From positions 21,501,227-21,565,226 of the forward strand of contig CM043703.1 of the NCBI GenBank assembly GCA_023935145.1: a stretch of DNA of 64,000 bases. The letters run 5' to 3'. Under the pieces are notes generated by a model. It was not told the origin of the DNA. It saw nothing but the letters and a program-made list of their open reading frames with translations, and did no database searches. This DNA comes from Bretschneidera sinensis. Its lineage: Eukaryota > Streptophyta > Magnoliopsida > Brassicales > Akaniaceae. Below are positions 8,943 through 21,057 of this stretch, one piece after another; the stretch's first letter is position 1, and each line of letters starts with the position of its first letter. A program made the position numbers and the translations under genes.

Positions 8943-11900
8943 TTAGGCAAATATGACCATAGAACTCCTAACCTTGTTCTTTCCATCTGACCGTTAAAGC
9001 AACGCAGAGATACTGCGATTAACTTCCAATGGTCCTCCAGAGACCGTCACATGAAACTGCAGTTTCTCATTCACTTATTTGAATGATAAGATTTTGGGAG
9101 TAACAGTGATACTGAGATGAGAAGGGGAGTTGATTTTTGCTTTGTAAATGGAATTAGACTTCCCTACGTTTGTGACTGTTCTTGGAAACACCACACTGAA
9201 ATGCTTCTTTGGTGCCACTTTAAAATTATATGGTAGGGTAGTTCAAGTCCTTTGCGCTGTTGTTATTGTTAGAGCAGACGACAACATCATCTCCCGAGAT
9301 GAGCTTTATCAGTAAGACATGGTAGGGTAGTTCAAGTCCTTCACTGCAACGAAATTTTAAGTAGTCACCCTCTTTTGCATCATAAACTAGGCCTGGATTA
9401 ATTGCTTGCTCTGGATTTAACTTTCCTGCTCCGTAGGAAAATTCGGCTTCTGGGTTTTTTTTTCAGCACTCATTGGGGATGCCGAAAACAATAGAGAAGC
9501 AATTTAATCCACAATACAAAGTAAATAATTTTAGGGACATTATACAGCAAACTTTTTCCCCATTTCTTTTACTCAGATAAAAACTCTGAAATCATATATC
9601 ACTAGTCAAATAATCACTTGTCTGTCTTGTATGATCAAGGAACAACAATTCCTATCTTCAATATTGATTTTACAACTTCTCTTAACAGTTTTTTCCCTTA
9701 TCAATCTAATTTAAAACTTTTTTGGGTTGCTACAGAACAAATAAATTTCATTTGATTGCACATCAAAGTTATTAAGGAAAAGGGAGGACTTAGGAAGTAA
9801 TAATTTGACAAACAATTAGTAATCTTTTTTTTACATAGAAAAAATCGAAACTAGAAGATAAAGAGTCTTGTTAGAAAACATTACCCGTTGTCATCAGAGC
9901 GGATTTAGTGGCGGATGGAGACCATGAAGGATGAAATGACTTGATATAAAGAGCAGCTCCAGTTGCATGAGTGCATGCCATAGAAGTTCCGGAGATTATA
10001 TTAAATGCTGATGAATATTTGTCAATTGGGAAAAGTGATGGACTACTTTTGGAGGGTAAGTGTTTGCTTAGCACAGGTCCATGAAAGGTATATGTTATGA
10101 GAATCTATCTCACTATTAAATAGCATGAGAAGAAAGATAAAATATATTTTATTTTCATTCCAGAGTCAGATGGACCTTGTGCCATTTATCTTTCATGGGC
10201 CCTGACTAGACAAGAATTTTTCCTTTTGGAGACAATGTAACCAATTTATCAACTCCAAGAGCAGTAATATCTGGCTGTAATATGCACTCAAGAAATCTCA
10301 CTAAATCACATTGTTAATCCACATTAAAAACTAACAATGTTTGGAATAAATGAATTTTACAAATTTTATGGAATTCATTTGCAATTCCATAGTTTATTGT
10401 ATTTGGAAAGCTAATAAACTTTGGAATTTATTTATAAACGAGTTCACTATGAAATTGAATAAGCTTGTAACAAATCTTATGAAAATCCTATCTCCAAATG
10501 AAATAAATTTCATACTTCATCCGTAACAAATCCTATCAAAATGTTTGCAAAACTGGTTTCCTAATTGCCTATATTTAGTGGAATTAACAAATAGTTCAAA
10601 TATATTATCTTAAGAATGTCAGGAGTAAGTGCAGTTGGCGCCCTTGCAGAGTCTATGGCTACAATTGGAGCTTCTGGGCCATGAATGCAGATGCTTTTAT
10701 GTAGTTTCTCTACTGGATTTCTGCTTAAATATTCAAACTTCCTGAGGTTACTAAAAATGCTTTTATTTGTTTTGAAATATATAAATTCCACAATCTTACC
10801 TTGTTTTGTTCACAAAATTCTTTACTTTCTCCCCTTTATTGTGGTCACACAAGTGCCAGGTAAAGGAATTGGGCATGATTTGTAGTTGAAAACTCGAAAT
10901 CATCATTACTCCGGATTACAACTTGAGCACCAGTTTCACTAGCTAGCTCCACTGCTAGTGATGAGTGGCAGATAACATTCTTTTCTTTCGTTGTATTGCT
11001 GACCAGTTTAGGATTACCTAGGTATCATGAACACCACATTATTAGTTCTATTTTAAAAAAGAAAACTATTAATTGTATATTTAATATTATGTACAAAGTA
11101 TCCCAATTATTTTTTCTAGAAATTGCACACAAGAGGTGCAATACAAAATACTATAGGTGATCGCATTTTAAAGCAGTTAACAAGAAAGTAGAGAAAGAGA
11201 GAGAGAATAGGATATGAAGGACATTGAACAACTTAAAAACAAAGGATGAGAACATAACACCTTAAGGAACAATTGGCTGTTCCAACCAAGCTAACCATAA
11301 ATCATTCTAATGGAAATCTGGACACCATCTTCATGTGAGGATAGTTATGAAATCTATTAAATGTGTTTGATTGTACTAAGTTATTACTACTCTCATTTTA
11401 CGTTTGTTTGAAGTGATGCTATATACAAATAGTAAATGATTGACTTGATTACAATTTAATTAGCTCGTACTATCACATTACCCATACATAAATCCATAAT
11501 ACTACCATACTCCATATGAAGTAGGAGAAATAACCAATATATAAATTAAACAAATAACCGCACACCGTGAAAATTGAACTTGACACTTGTGGTCCTAGTA
11601 CCTCAGTCTTAATCATTTTTAGAAGTGAATCAAAGTTTCATTGACCGGTTACTTTGACCAAGAGGAGTTGTTTGAATCATTGATGTCTTTATTAATAAAA
11701 CAGCACATATTTTTAAGAGATAAAGGTGTAACCACTAAGGCATAGTTCAGTGGTAGAATTTGGAATTTCACAGTGTAAGGTCTCAAGTTTGATCCTTCTA
11801 ATGCCCCTTTGTGGTCACCATAGGGCAATTTAATTAAATCGTTTGTTTCTCTGGTGTGGGGGGTTATGCATCTTGAGGTTTAGGGTCTAGGGCGTGTCCA

Positions 11901-13127
11901 CCAAAGATGGTTGAGGTCTGACCGGTTCCTCATTTACAAAAAAAAAGAAAAAAGTGTAACCATTTTGCCCAATATCCAAAATCTAGGAACTAATTACATT
12001 TAAATGCATCTGCCTGCCTCTACATACATATAATTTATGTCAAAGATATATAATTCTCTAGAACTTCCTGCATATAGCAAGTAGCAGGCCGTTCCACATT
12101 TTGTGTCGCTTTGTCTTATGTTATGTTATCTGGACTTCGGTATGAGTGTTAGACATGGGTACGTGCTCGAGTATTTGAATCGTTTAATTGTTATAATTTT
12201 TTTTGTAAATTTTCTTTTAATTTGAAGTGTCCAAGTATCATACCCTTATTCGAGCGTTAGGAGCCCGACACGGATATGACAAGGTAAAGTGAAAAGTCCA
12301 TATAACATAAGTCTTATGCGATCTAAACTTTCTAGCTTGTGTGATCTGTGGTACGATTGAGTCAAAATAAAGTGCCAACAAATGATCAAATTTTTATTCA
12401 TATATTTTGGGGACTTAAGATGGGAGGAGAATCCAATTCACAAATTACAAGAATTGTTTTTTATGTTACAAGTGAAAATTTTTGGCAAGTCTCCTTTTTG
12501 TTGGCTTAATTGCATGAACACCAATTCCTTTGCCATTGAACTTGTCGATCGGATTCTTAAGCTAAATTAAATTTGATTATCTATCAAAGCAACATGTAAA
12601 TTTCTCTCACTTGGAGCCGGTTCATTTGATTTGTTGTGTACTCCTCCTGTCAAGTTCCTTGAGCCAGGACTCTGATGAAGGTGATAGATTTGGCTAGGGT
12701 AAACACTCAGAACACCATCTGTAACTGCACTTCATTTTTCTATCTCATAGTCAAAAACAATTTCTCATCGTATAAGATGAAAAAAAGTGAGTACATTTAA
12801 TTGATGGAACTAATTTTAGTCTTACCGTTCAATATTTTTGCCTCTCTATCAGTGAGTTTGGCTGCAAATCCACTAATGACTATTTTGTAGCTATAAAGAA
12901 GAGATTGCACAGGTGTCCTACGTACATGAAGTGTCATTAGAACAAAATTCATCATGGTCAGGAAGTCCATTCAAATGCTTAAAAAAAGAATATAAAATTA
13001 CTTTTCTTTTACAATTTATAAATTTGCAATTTACCAGCCCTCAAGAACCTTTTTGAGAATATTAAGATGAGCAATCCTTGTAGAATGTAGAGTGGGATTC
13101 ATATATACTATATAAACCTGTATTAAT
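8943..13127 (-). pseudogene. Cucumisin-like subtilase pseudogene (R1)
   Basis: Exons are recognisable on the minus strand, with splice-like borders. VYIVYM and HLNILKKVLEG lie at 13035-13127 and SLLYSYK with GFAAKLT at about 12826-12925; both belong to the I9 propeptide. DGVLSVYPSQ lies at about 12605-12724, followed by a degenerate LIDNQI where the DTG motif would be. A PA-domain exon with ETGAQVVI is at 10848-11017, then HGPEAPIVA and LTPDILK (about 10600-10745), then [19 protein letters not shown] with the catalytic Ser region (9885-10080), and the C-terminal SYGAGKLNP, DLNYP and PRTVTNVG region ending in TAA at 8943-8945. The catalytic His and Asn exons are not found. Breaks: a 9-base A run, a frameshift and stop after DLNYP, and TAA after SFK. 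Confidence 0.85.
11735..11946 (+). mobile_element. tRNA-derived SINE in R1 intron
   Basis: A short element with an A-box-like TAGTTCAGTGGTAGAA and a B-box-like CTCAAGTTTGATCC about 45 bases on, ending in TTTAC and a poly-A tail. It is flanked by a direct repeat (gataaaggtgtaacca at 11719-11734; gaaaaaagtgtaacca at 11947-11962). This is the layout of a tRNA-headed plant SINE. It is not a tRNA gene, because no acceptor stem closes. Confidence 0.75.
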
Positions 13128-14974
13128 TAATGTCACAAACTAACCATGAGTAATCAAATAAATTGTTCTACGAAGATGTGGACTTTGAAGAAAAAAAATG
13201 AAGAATTAATGACGAAGATAGTAAGAATTGTTGTGATAATTTTTCATGCCTGTCTTGGGGGCTGATCAGTCTCTGCATAGCAATAGCTATTGACAAGAAA
13301 TGTTAAAAAAATTGTGAACACTGGGAGTCGTCTTGAAGGGCTCGAGTGCAGGATCATGTTGCTGTGATGCTAATTAAATTGTGACTTTTAATCTTAGATG
13401 GAAGCTTAATTCTGCAGGAGGAATTAGTGCAAATCGTTGTGGGAGCGTGAGTGGGAGTGGGAGTGGGAGTTGGAGTGAGAGTTAGGAGTTAGGAAATGGA
13501 GGATATGTAACCTCCTCTGTTGGGAGTTTTTTTTTATGGCTCTGTTTGGGAGTTACATTATGTGGTTTTGCTTAATGCTTAATTTCATAGAAAACATTTG
13601 CATAACTATAATAGGTACAATAAATTATCTACGTTATATTGATTGTGCGATTAAAATTAACTTACATACTCAATTTCTTCACTGGCTGACATATATTCCA
13701 TCTAGATTCTTTGAATTATTTTATGAAGTTGCATTCTCTAGTATACCACAAGTAAGCACTATTGTATTTCTATGAGGTTGCAAGTTTAAATCTCCAAATT
13801 TCATATATTATTGTAAATGATTAATAAAAAAATTAATATCAGTAATGTAAACAAAGAAAAATCATCTTATACATATTTTTGATCAAATGAACCTAAAACC
13901 TGTTAGGAAATTTTCTGGAGTGAGAATAAAAAACTAGAAATGAAAGAAGATAAGAAAAATGAATTTGAGACTTTAAATCACATTAATCAATATTTTATTT
14001 GCCAATGGACAATCTATAGAATCCCCTAAGAATTCTCTTTGAAAGAGTGAAAACTATTGCTGTATAATTTCTCTGAGTTTTAAAAGAAGAGAAAAAAGAG
14101 AAAAAATCTGTAAAAATGGAGTTAGTTCTTTTCTGGAAGTTATATGAAGTACTTATAGTGATTTTAAGCTTCAAATAGTCAGAAAAGTCAAGAGTTATGA
14201 CTTAAAAGACAGCTTTTGAAGAAAGACACAACTCTTCTTGAAAACCCAATTGGGGAATTTAAATTTTTTTGAACATTATGACACAGTCGACTCTCAGTCT
14301 GTCCAAAATGGCAGTCGATTGTCTCTCAAACACAGTTAACTGTCTTTTGTTTTTAAAACAAAAATTCTTACAAAACCAACATTGACTAGCTTTTGAGACC
14401 ATGGGTTCAATCATTTACCATGTCATTTAAACTTTGCCCGCTTTGAAGTTTCGGTAAGGACATTTCATTTAGATGTGTGTTGGTTTAAAAAAAGAGTGTT
14501 AGTCAAACGAGTATTGTTTGCTATAGTGAGAAAGTTCCTAACTTAAGGGATCATATCCTTGCTCGAATCATGTCCAGTTATGTTGTTGACAATAAATTCG
14601 ACTACCATGTTATTTAAAAGTACATCATGTTAGGTTATGTTGCTGATGCCGCAATCAAATCTACCATCAACAACACAACTAGACGAATCCACTGTCAACA
14701 ATACAACTGGATAGCACAATTGGGCAAACCTATTGTCAACAGCACAACTGGACATGATCGTAATTGCACAACTGAACATAATCCCAACCACAGAGATCTG
14801 GTCCCTTAACTTAGTATACCAATATGTAACCCTTATTGTTAGCTTATTATTGTTATTATTTATAGAAAAAAGGGAGAAACAACATATTTTACCCAATAAA
14901 GGATGATTTATTCATATTAATGTTACATTTTAGTTCATCAATCACTCCACAAAGAAGTGAATATATGGAAACCT

Positions 14975-17900
14975 TTAGGCAAATATGACAATAGTACTCC
15001 TAACCTTGTTCTTTCCATCTGACCGTTAAAGCAACGCAGAGATACTGCGATTAACTTCCAATGGTCCTCCAGAGACTGTCACATGAAACTGCAGTTTCTC
15101 ATTCACTTATTTGAATGATAAGATTTTGGGAGTAACAGTGATACTGAGATGAGAAGGGGAGTTGATTTTTGCTTTGTAAATGGAATTAGACTTCCCTACG
15201 TTTGTGACTGTTCTTGGAAACACCACACTGAAATGCTTCTTTGGCGCCACTTTAAAATTATATGGTAGGGTAGTTCAAGTCCTTTGCGCTGTTGTTATTG
15301 TTAGAGCAGACGACAACATCATCTCCAGAGATGAGCTTTATCAGTAAGACATGGTAGGGTAGTTCAAGTCCTTCACTGCAACGAAATTTTAAGTAGTCAC
15401 TCTCTTTTGCATCATGAACTAGGCCTGGATTAATTGCTTGCTCTGGATTTAACTTTCCTGCTCCATAGGAAAATTCGGCTTCTGGGTTTTTTTTTCAGCA
15501 CTCATGGGGGATGCCGAAAACAATAGAGAAGCAAATTAATCCACAACACAAAGTAAATAATTTTAGTGACATTATACAGCAAACTTTTTCCCCATTTCTT
15601 TTACTCAGATAAAAACTCTGAAATCATGTATCACTAGTCAAATAATCACTTGTCTGTCTTGTATGATCAAGGAACAACAAATCCTATCTTCAATATTTGA
15701 TTTTACAACTTCTCTTAACAGTTTTTTCCCTTATCAATGTAATTTAAAACTTTTTTGGGTTGCTACAGAACAAATAAATTTCATTTGATTGCACATCAAA
15801 GTTATTAAGGAAAAGGGAGGACTTAGGAAGTAATAATATGACAAACAATTAGTAATCTTTTTTTTACATAGAAAAAATCGAAACTAGAAGATAAAGAGTC
15901 TTGTAAGAAAACATTACCCGTTGTCATCAGAGCGGATTTAGTGGCGGATGGAGACCATGAAGGATGAAATGACTTGATATAAAGAGCAGCTCCAGTTGCA
16001 TGAGTGCATGCCATAGAAGTTCCGGAGATTATATTAAATGCTGATGAATATTTGTCAATTGGGAAAAGTGATGGACTACTTTTGGAGGGTAAGTTTTTGC
16101 TTAGCACAGGTCCATGAAAGGTATATGTTATGAGAATCTATCTCACCATTAAATAGCATGAGAAGAGAGAAAATAATATATTTTATTTTCATTCCAGAGT
16201 CGGATGGACCTTGTGCCATTTATCTTTCCCGGGCCCGGACTAGACAAGAATTTTTCCTTTTGCAGACAATGTAACCAATTTATCAACTCCAAGAGCAGTA
16301 ATATCTGGCTGTAATATGCACTCAAGAAATCTCACTAAATCACATTGTTAATCCACATTAAAAACTAACAATGTTTGTAATAAATGAATTTTACAAATTT
16401 TATGGAATTCATTTGCAATTCCATAGTTTATTGAATTTGGAAAGCTAATAAACTTTGGAATTTATTTATAAACGAGTTCACTATCAAATTGAATAAGCTG
16501 GTAACAAATCTTATGAAAATCCTATCTCCAAATGAAATAAATTTCATACTTCATCCGTAACAAATCCTATCAAAATGTTTGCAAAACTGGTTTCCTAATT
16601 TCCTATATTTAGTGGAATTAACAAATAGTTCAAATATATTATCTTAAGAATGTCAGGAGTAAGTGCAGTTGGCGCCCTTGCAGAGTCTATAGCTACAATT
16701 GGAGCTTCTGGGCCATGAATGCAGATGCTTTTATGTAGTTTCTCTACTGGATTTCTGCTTAAATATTCCAAATTCCTGAGGTTACTAAAAATGCTTTTAT
16801 TTGTTTTGAAATATATAAATTCCACAATCTTACCTTGTTTTGTTCACAAAATTCTTTACTTTCTCTCCTCTATTGTGGTCACACAAGTGCCAGGTAAAGG
16901 AATTGGGCATGATTTGTAGTTGAAAACTCGAAATCATCGTTACTCGGATTACAACTTGAGCACCAGTTTCACTATCTAGCTCCACTGCCAGTGATGAGTG
17001 GCAGATAACATTCTTTTCTTTCGTTGTATTGCTGACCAGTTTAGGATTACCTAGGTATCATGAACACCACATTATTAGTTCTATTTTAAAAAAGAAAACT
17101 ATTAATTGTATATTTAATATTATGTACAAAGTATCCCAATTATTTTTTCTTGAAATTGCACACAAGAGGTGCAATACAAAATACTATGGGTGATCGCATT
17201 TTAAAGCAGTTAACAAGAAAGTAGAGAAAGAGAGAGAGAATAGGATATGAAGGACATTGAACAACTTAAAAACAAAGGATGAGAACATAACACCTTAAGG
17301 AACAATTTGCTGTTCCAACCAAGCTAACCATAAATCATTCTAATGGAAATCTGGACACCATCTTCATGTGAGGATAGTTATGAAATCTATTAAATGTGTT
17401 TGATTGTACTAAGTTATTACTACTCTCATTTTACGTTTGTTTGAAGTGATGCTATATACAAATAGTAAAATGATTGACTTGATTACAATTTAATTAGCTC
17501 GTACTATCACATTACCCATACATAAATCCATAATACTACCATACTCCATATGAAGTAGGAGAAATAACCAATATATAAATTAAACAAATAACCGCACACC
17601 GTGAAAATTGAACTTGACACTTGTGGTCCTAGTACCTCAGTCTTAATCATTTTTAGAAGTGAATCAAAGTTTCATTGACCAGTTACTTTGACCAAGAGGA
17701 GTTGTTTGAATCATTGATGTCTTTATTAATAAAACGCCACATATTTTTAAGAGATAAAGGTGTAACCACTAAGGCGTAGTTCAGTGGTAGAATTTGGAAT
17801 TTCACAGTGTAAGGTCTCAAGTTCGACACTTCTAATGCCCCTTTGTGGTCACCATAGGGCTATTTAATTAAATCGTTTGTTTCTCTGGTGTGTCGAGTGT

Positions 17901-19171
17901 GGGGGGTTATGCATCTTGAGGTTTAGGGTCTAGGGCGTGTCCACCAAAGATGGTTGAGGTCTGACCGGTTCCTCATTTACAAAAAAAAAGATAAAAGTGT
18001 AACCATTTTGCCCAATATCCAAAATCTAGGAACTAATTACATTTAAATGCATCTGCCTGCCTTTACATACATATAATTTATGTCAAAGATATATAATTGT
18101 CTAGAACTGCCTGCATATCGCAAGTAGCAGGCCGTTCCACATTTTGTGTCGCTTTGTCTTATGTTATGTTATCTGGACTTCGGTATGAGTGTTAGACATG
18201 GGTACGTGCTCGAGTGTTTCAATCGTTTAATTTTTATAATTTTTTTTTGTAAATTTTCTTTTAATTTGAAGTGTCGAAGTATCATACCCTTATTCGAGCG
18301 TTAGGAGCCCGACACGGATATGACAAGGTAAAGTGAAAAGTCCATATAACATAAGTCTTATGCGATCTAAACTTTCTAGCTTGTGTGATCTGTGGTACGA
18401 TTGAGTCAAAATAAAGTGCCAACAAATGATCAAATTTTTATTCATATATTTTGGGGACTTAAGATGGGAGGAGAATCCAATTCACAAATTACAAGAATTG
18501 TTTTTTATGTTACAAGTGAAAATTTTTGGCAAGTCTCCTTTTTGTTGGCTTAATTGCATGAACACCAATTCCTTTGCCATTGAACTTGTCGATCGGATTC
18601 TTAAGCTAAATTAAATTTGATTATCTATCAAAGCAACATGTAAATTTCTCTCACTTGGAGCCGGTTCATTTGATTTGTTGTGTACTCCTCCTGTCAAGTT
18701 CCTTGAGCCAGGACTCTGATGAAGGTGATAGATTTGGCTAGGGTAAACACTCAGAACACCATCTGTAACTGCACTTCATTTTTCTATCTCATAGTCAAAA
18801 ACAATTTCTCATCGTATAAGATGAAAAAAAGTGAGTACAATTAATTGATGGAACTAATTTTAGTCTTACCGTTCAATTTTTTTGCCTCTCTATCAGTGAG
18901 TTTGGCTGCAAATCCACTAATGACTATTTTGTAGCTATAAAGAAGAGATTGCTCAGGTGTCCTACGTACATGAAGTGTCATTAGAACAAAATTCATCATG
19001 GTCAGGAAGTCCATTCAAATGCTTAAAAAAAGAATACAAAATTACTTTTCTTTTACAATTTATAAATTTGCAATTTACCAGCCTTCAAGAACCTTTTTGA
19101 GAATATTAAGATGAGCAATCCTTGTAGAATGTAGAGTGGGATTCATATATACTATATAAACCTGTATTAAT
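14975..19171 (-). pseudogene. Cucumisin-like subtilase pseudogene (R2)
   Basis: Same exon set and same breaks as R1: first propeptide exon 19079-19171, second about 18870-18969, DGVLSVYP exon about 18649-18768, PA exon 16882-17051, Ser exon with GTSMACTH 15918-16113, C-terminal domain to the TAA at 14975-14977. Catalytic Asp, His and Asn exons are degenerate or absent. A 9-base A run, the shift after DLNYP and the TAA after SFK are all shared with R1, so the copy was dead when duplicated. Confidence 0.85.
17769..17989 (+). mobile_element. tRNA-derived SINE in R2 intron
   Basis: Same insertion as in R1. Here the flanking repeats are clearest: gataaaggtgtaacca (17753-17768) and gataaaagtgtaacca (17990-18005), 15 of 16 matching. 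The B box reads CAAGTTCGACACTTC. Relative to R1 and R4 it has extra bases forming TGTCGAGTG near 17890, shared with R3. Confidence 0.78.
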
Positions 19172-21057
19172 TAATGTCACAAACTAACCATGAGTAATCA
19201 AATAAATTGTTCTACGAAGATGTGGACTTTGAAGAAAAAAAATGAAGAATTAATGACGAAGATAGTAAGAATTGTTGTGATAATTTTTCATGCCTGTCTT
19301 GGGGGCTGATCAGTCTCTGCATAGCAATAGCTATTGACAAGAAATGTTAAAAAAATTGTGAACACTGGGAGTCCTCTTGAAGGGCTCGAGTGCAGGATCA
19401 TGTTGCTGTGATGCTAATTAAATTGTGACTTTTAATCTTAGATGGAAGCTTAATTCTGCAGGAGGAATTAGTGCAGTTCGTTGTGGGAGCGTGAGTGGGA
19501 GTGGGAGTGGGAGTTGGAGTGAGAGTTAGGAGTTAGGAAATGGAGGATATGTAACCTCCTCTGTTGGGAGTTTTTTTTTATGGCTCTGTTTGGGAGTTAC
19601 ATTATGTGGTTTTGCTTAATGCTTAATTTCATAGAAAACATTTGCATAACTATAATAGGTACAATAAATTATCTACGTTATATTGATTGTGCGATTAAAA
19701 TTAACTTACATACTCAATTTCTTCACTGGCTGACATATATTCCATCTAGATTCTTTGAATTATTTTATGAAGTTGCATTCTCTAGTATACCACAAGTAAG
19801 CACTATTGTATTTCTATGAGGTTGCAAGTTTAAATCTCCATATATCTTATATTATTGTAAATGATTAACAAAAAAATTAATCTCAGTAGAAATTTTTTTA
19901 TTCTGATGATTCACATACCATGTCAGTAATGAAAACAAGGAAAAATCATCTTATAAATATTTTTGATCAAATGAACCTAAAACCTGTTAGGAAATTTTCT
20001 GGAGTGAGAATAAAAAACTAGAAATGAAAGAAGATAAGAAAAACGAATTTGAGACTTCGAATCACATTAATCAATATTTTATTTGCCAATGGCAAATCTA
20101 TAGAATCCCCTAAGAATTCTCTTTGAAAGAGTGAAAACTATAGCTGTATAATTTTCTGAGTTTTAAAAGAAGACAAAAACGAGAAAAAATCTGTAAAAAT
20201 GGAGTTAGTTCTTTTCTGGAAGTTATTTGAAGTACTTATAGTGATTTTAAACTTCCAACAGTCAGAAAGGTCAAGAGTTATGACTTAAAAGACAACTTTT
20301 GAAGAAAAACACAACTCTTCTTGAAAACCAAATTGGGGAATTTAAATTTTTTTGAACATTATGACACAGTCGACTCTCAGTCTGTCCAAAATGACAGTCG
20401 ATTGTCTCTCAAACACAGTTAACTGTCTTTTGTTTTTAAAACAAAAATTCTAACAAAACCAACATTGACTAGCTTTTGAGACCCTGGGTTCAATCATTTA
20501 CCATGTCATTTAAACTTTGCCCGCTTTGAAGTTTCGGTAAGGACATTTCAGTTAGATGTGTGTCGGTTTAAAAAAATAGTGTTAGTCAAACGAGTATTGT
20601 TTGCTATAGTGAGAAAGTTCCTAACTTAAGGGATCATATCCTTGCTCGAATCATGTCCAGTTATGTTGTTGACAATAAATTAGACTACCATGTTATTTAA
20701 AAATACATCATGTTAAGTTATGTTGTTGATGCCGCAATCAAATCTACCATCAACAACACAACTAGACGAATCCACTGTCAACAATACAACTGGATAGCAC
20801 AATTGGGCAAACCTACTGCCAACAGCACAACTGGACATGATCGTAATTGCACAACTGAACATAATCCCAACCGCAGAGATCTGGTCCCTTAACTTAGTAT
20901 ACCAATATGTAACCCTTATTGTTAGCTTATTATTGTTATTATTTATAGAAAAAAGGGAGAAACAACATATTTTACCCAATAAAGGATGATTTATTCATAT
21001 TAATGTTACATTTTAGTCCATCAATCACTCCACAAAGAAGTGAATATATGGAAACCT

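Larger units (their letters stand above)
8210..13423. repeat. Tandem array unit R1 (left end cut by Gypsy LTR)
   Basis: First of the head-to-tail units, aligned to R2 with an offset of about 6032-6044 bases. Its left part was lost at the Gypsy junction at 8209. It contains the 3' flank with ACAACTGGA-type repeats, a minus-strand subtilase pseudogene, a SINE in its large intron, and 13128-13423 of flank upstream of the gene. The spaces between exons (11018-12560 apart from the SINE, and 13128-13423) hold no other gene I can support. Confidence 0.85.
13424..19467. repeat. Tandem array unit R2
   Basis: A full unit of 6044 bases. From about 14810 onward it is nearly identical to R3; between 16500 and 19980 I count only about ten differences in 3.5 kb. 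Before about 14810 it resembles R1 more. Outside the subtilase exons and the SINE I see no gene. The first part (13424-14974) is gene-free flank with a GGGAGT tract and ACAACTGGA repeats. Confidence 0.85.

Noticed and set aside
10685..10885. Plus-strand 66-codon frame conserved in R1-R5
   Set aside because: It lies opposite the subtilase HGPEAPIVA exon and is conserved only because the units are recent copies.
11741..11810. A tRNA gene in each array unit
   Set aside because: Box A and B-like sequences are present, but no cloverleaf closes, and the poly-A tail with flanking direct repeats shows a SINE.
12130..12300. GACACGGATATGAC / GACATGGGTACGTG pair in the R-unit intron as a known interspersed repeat
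   Set aside because: It resembles a common plant repeat type, but I cannot define ends or a duplication from one locus.
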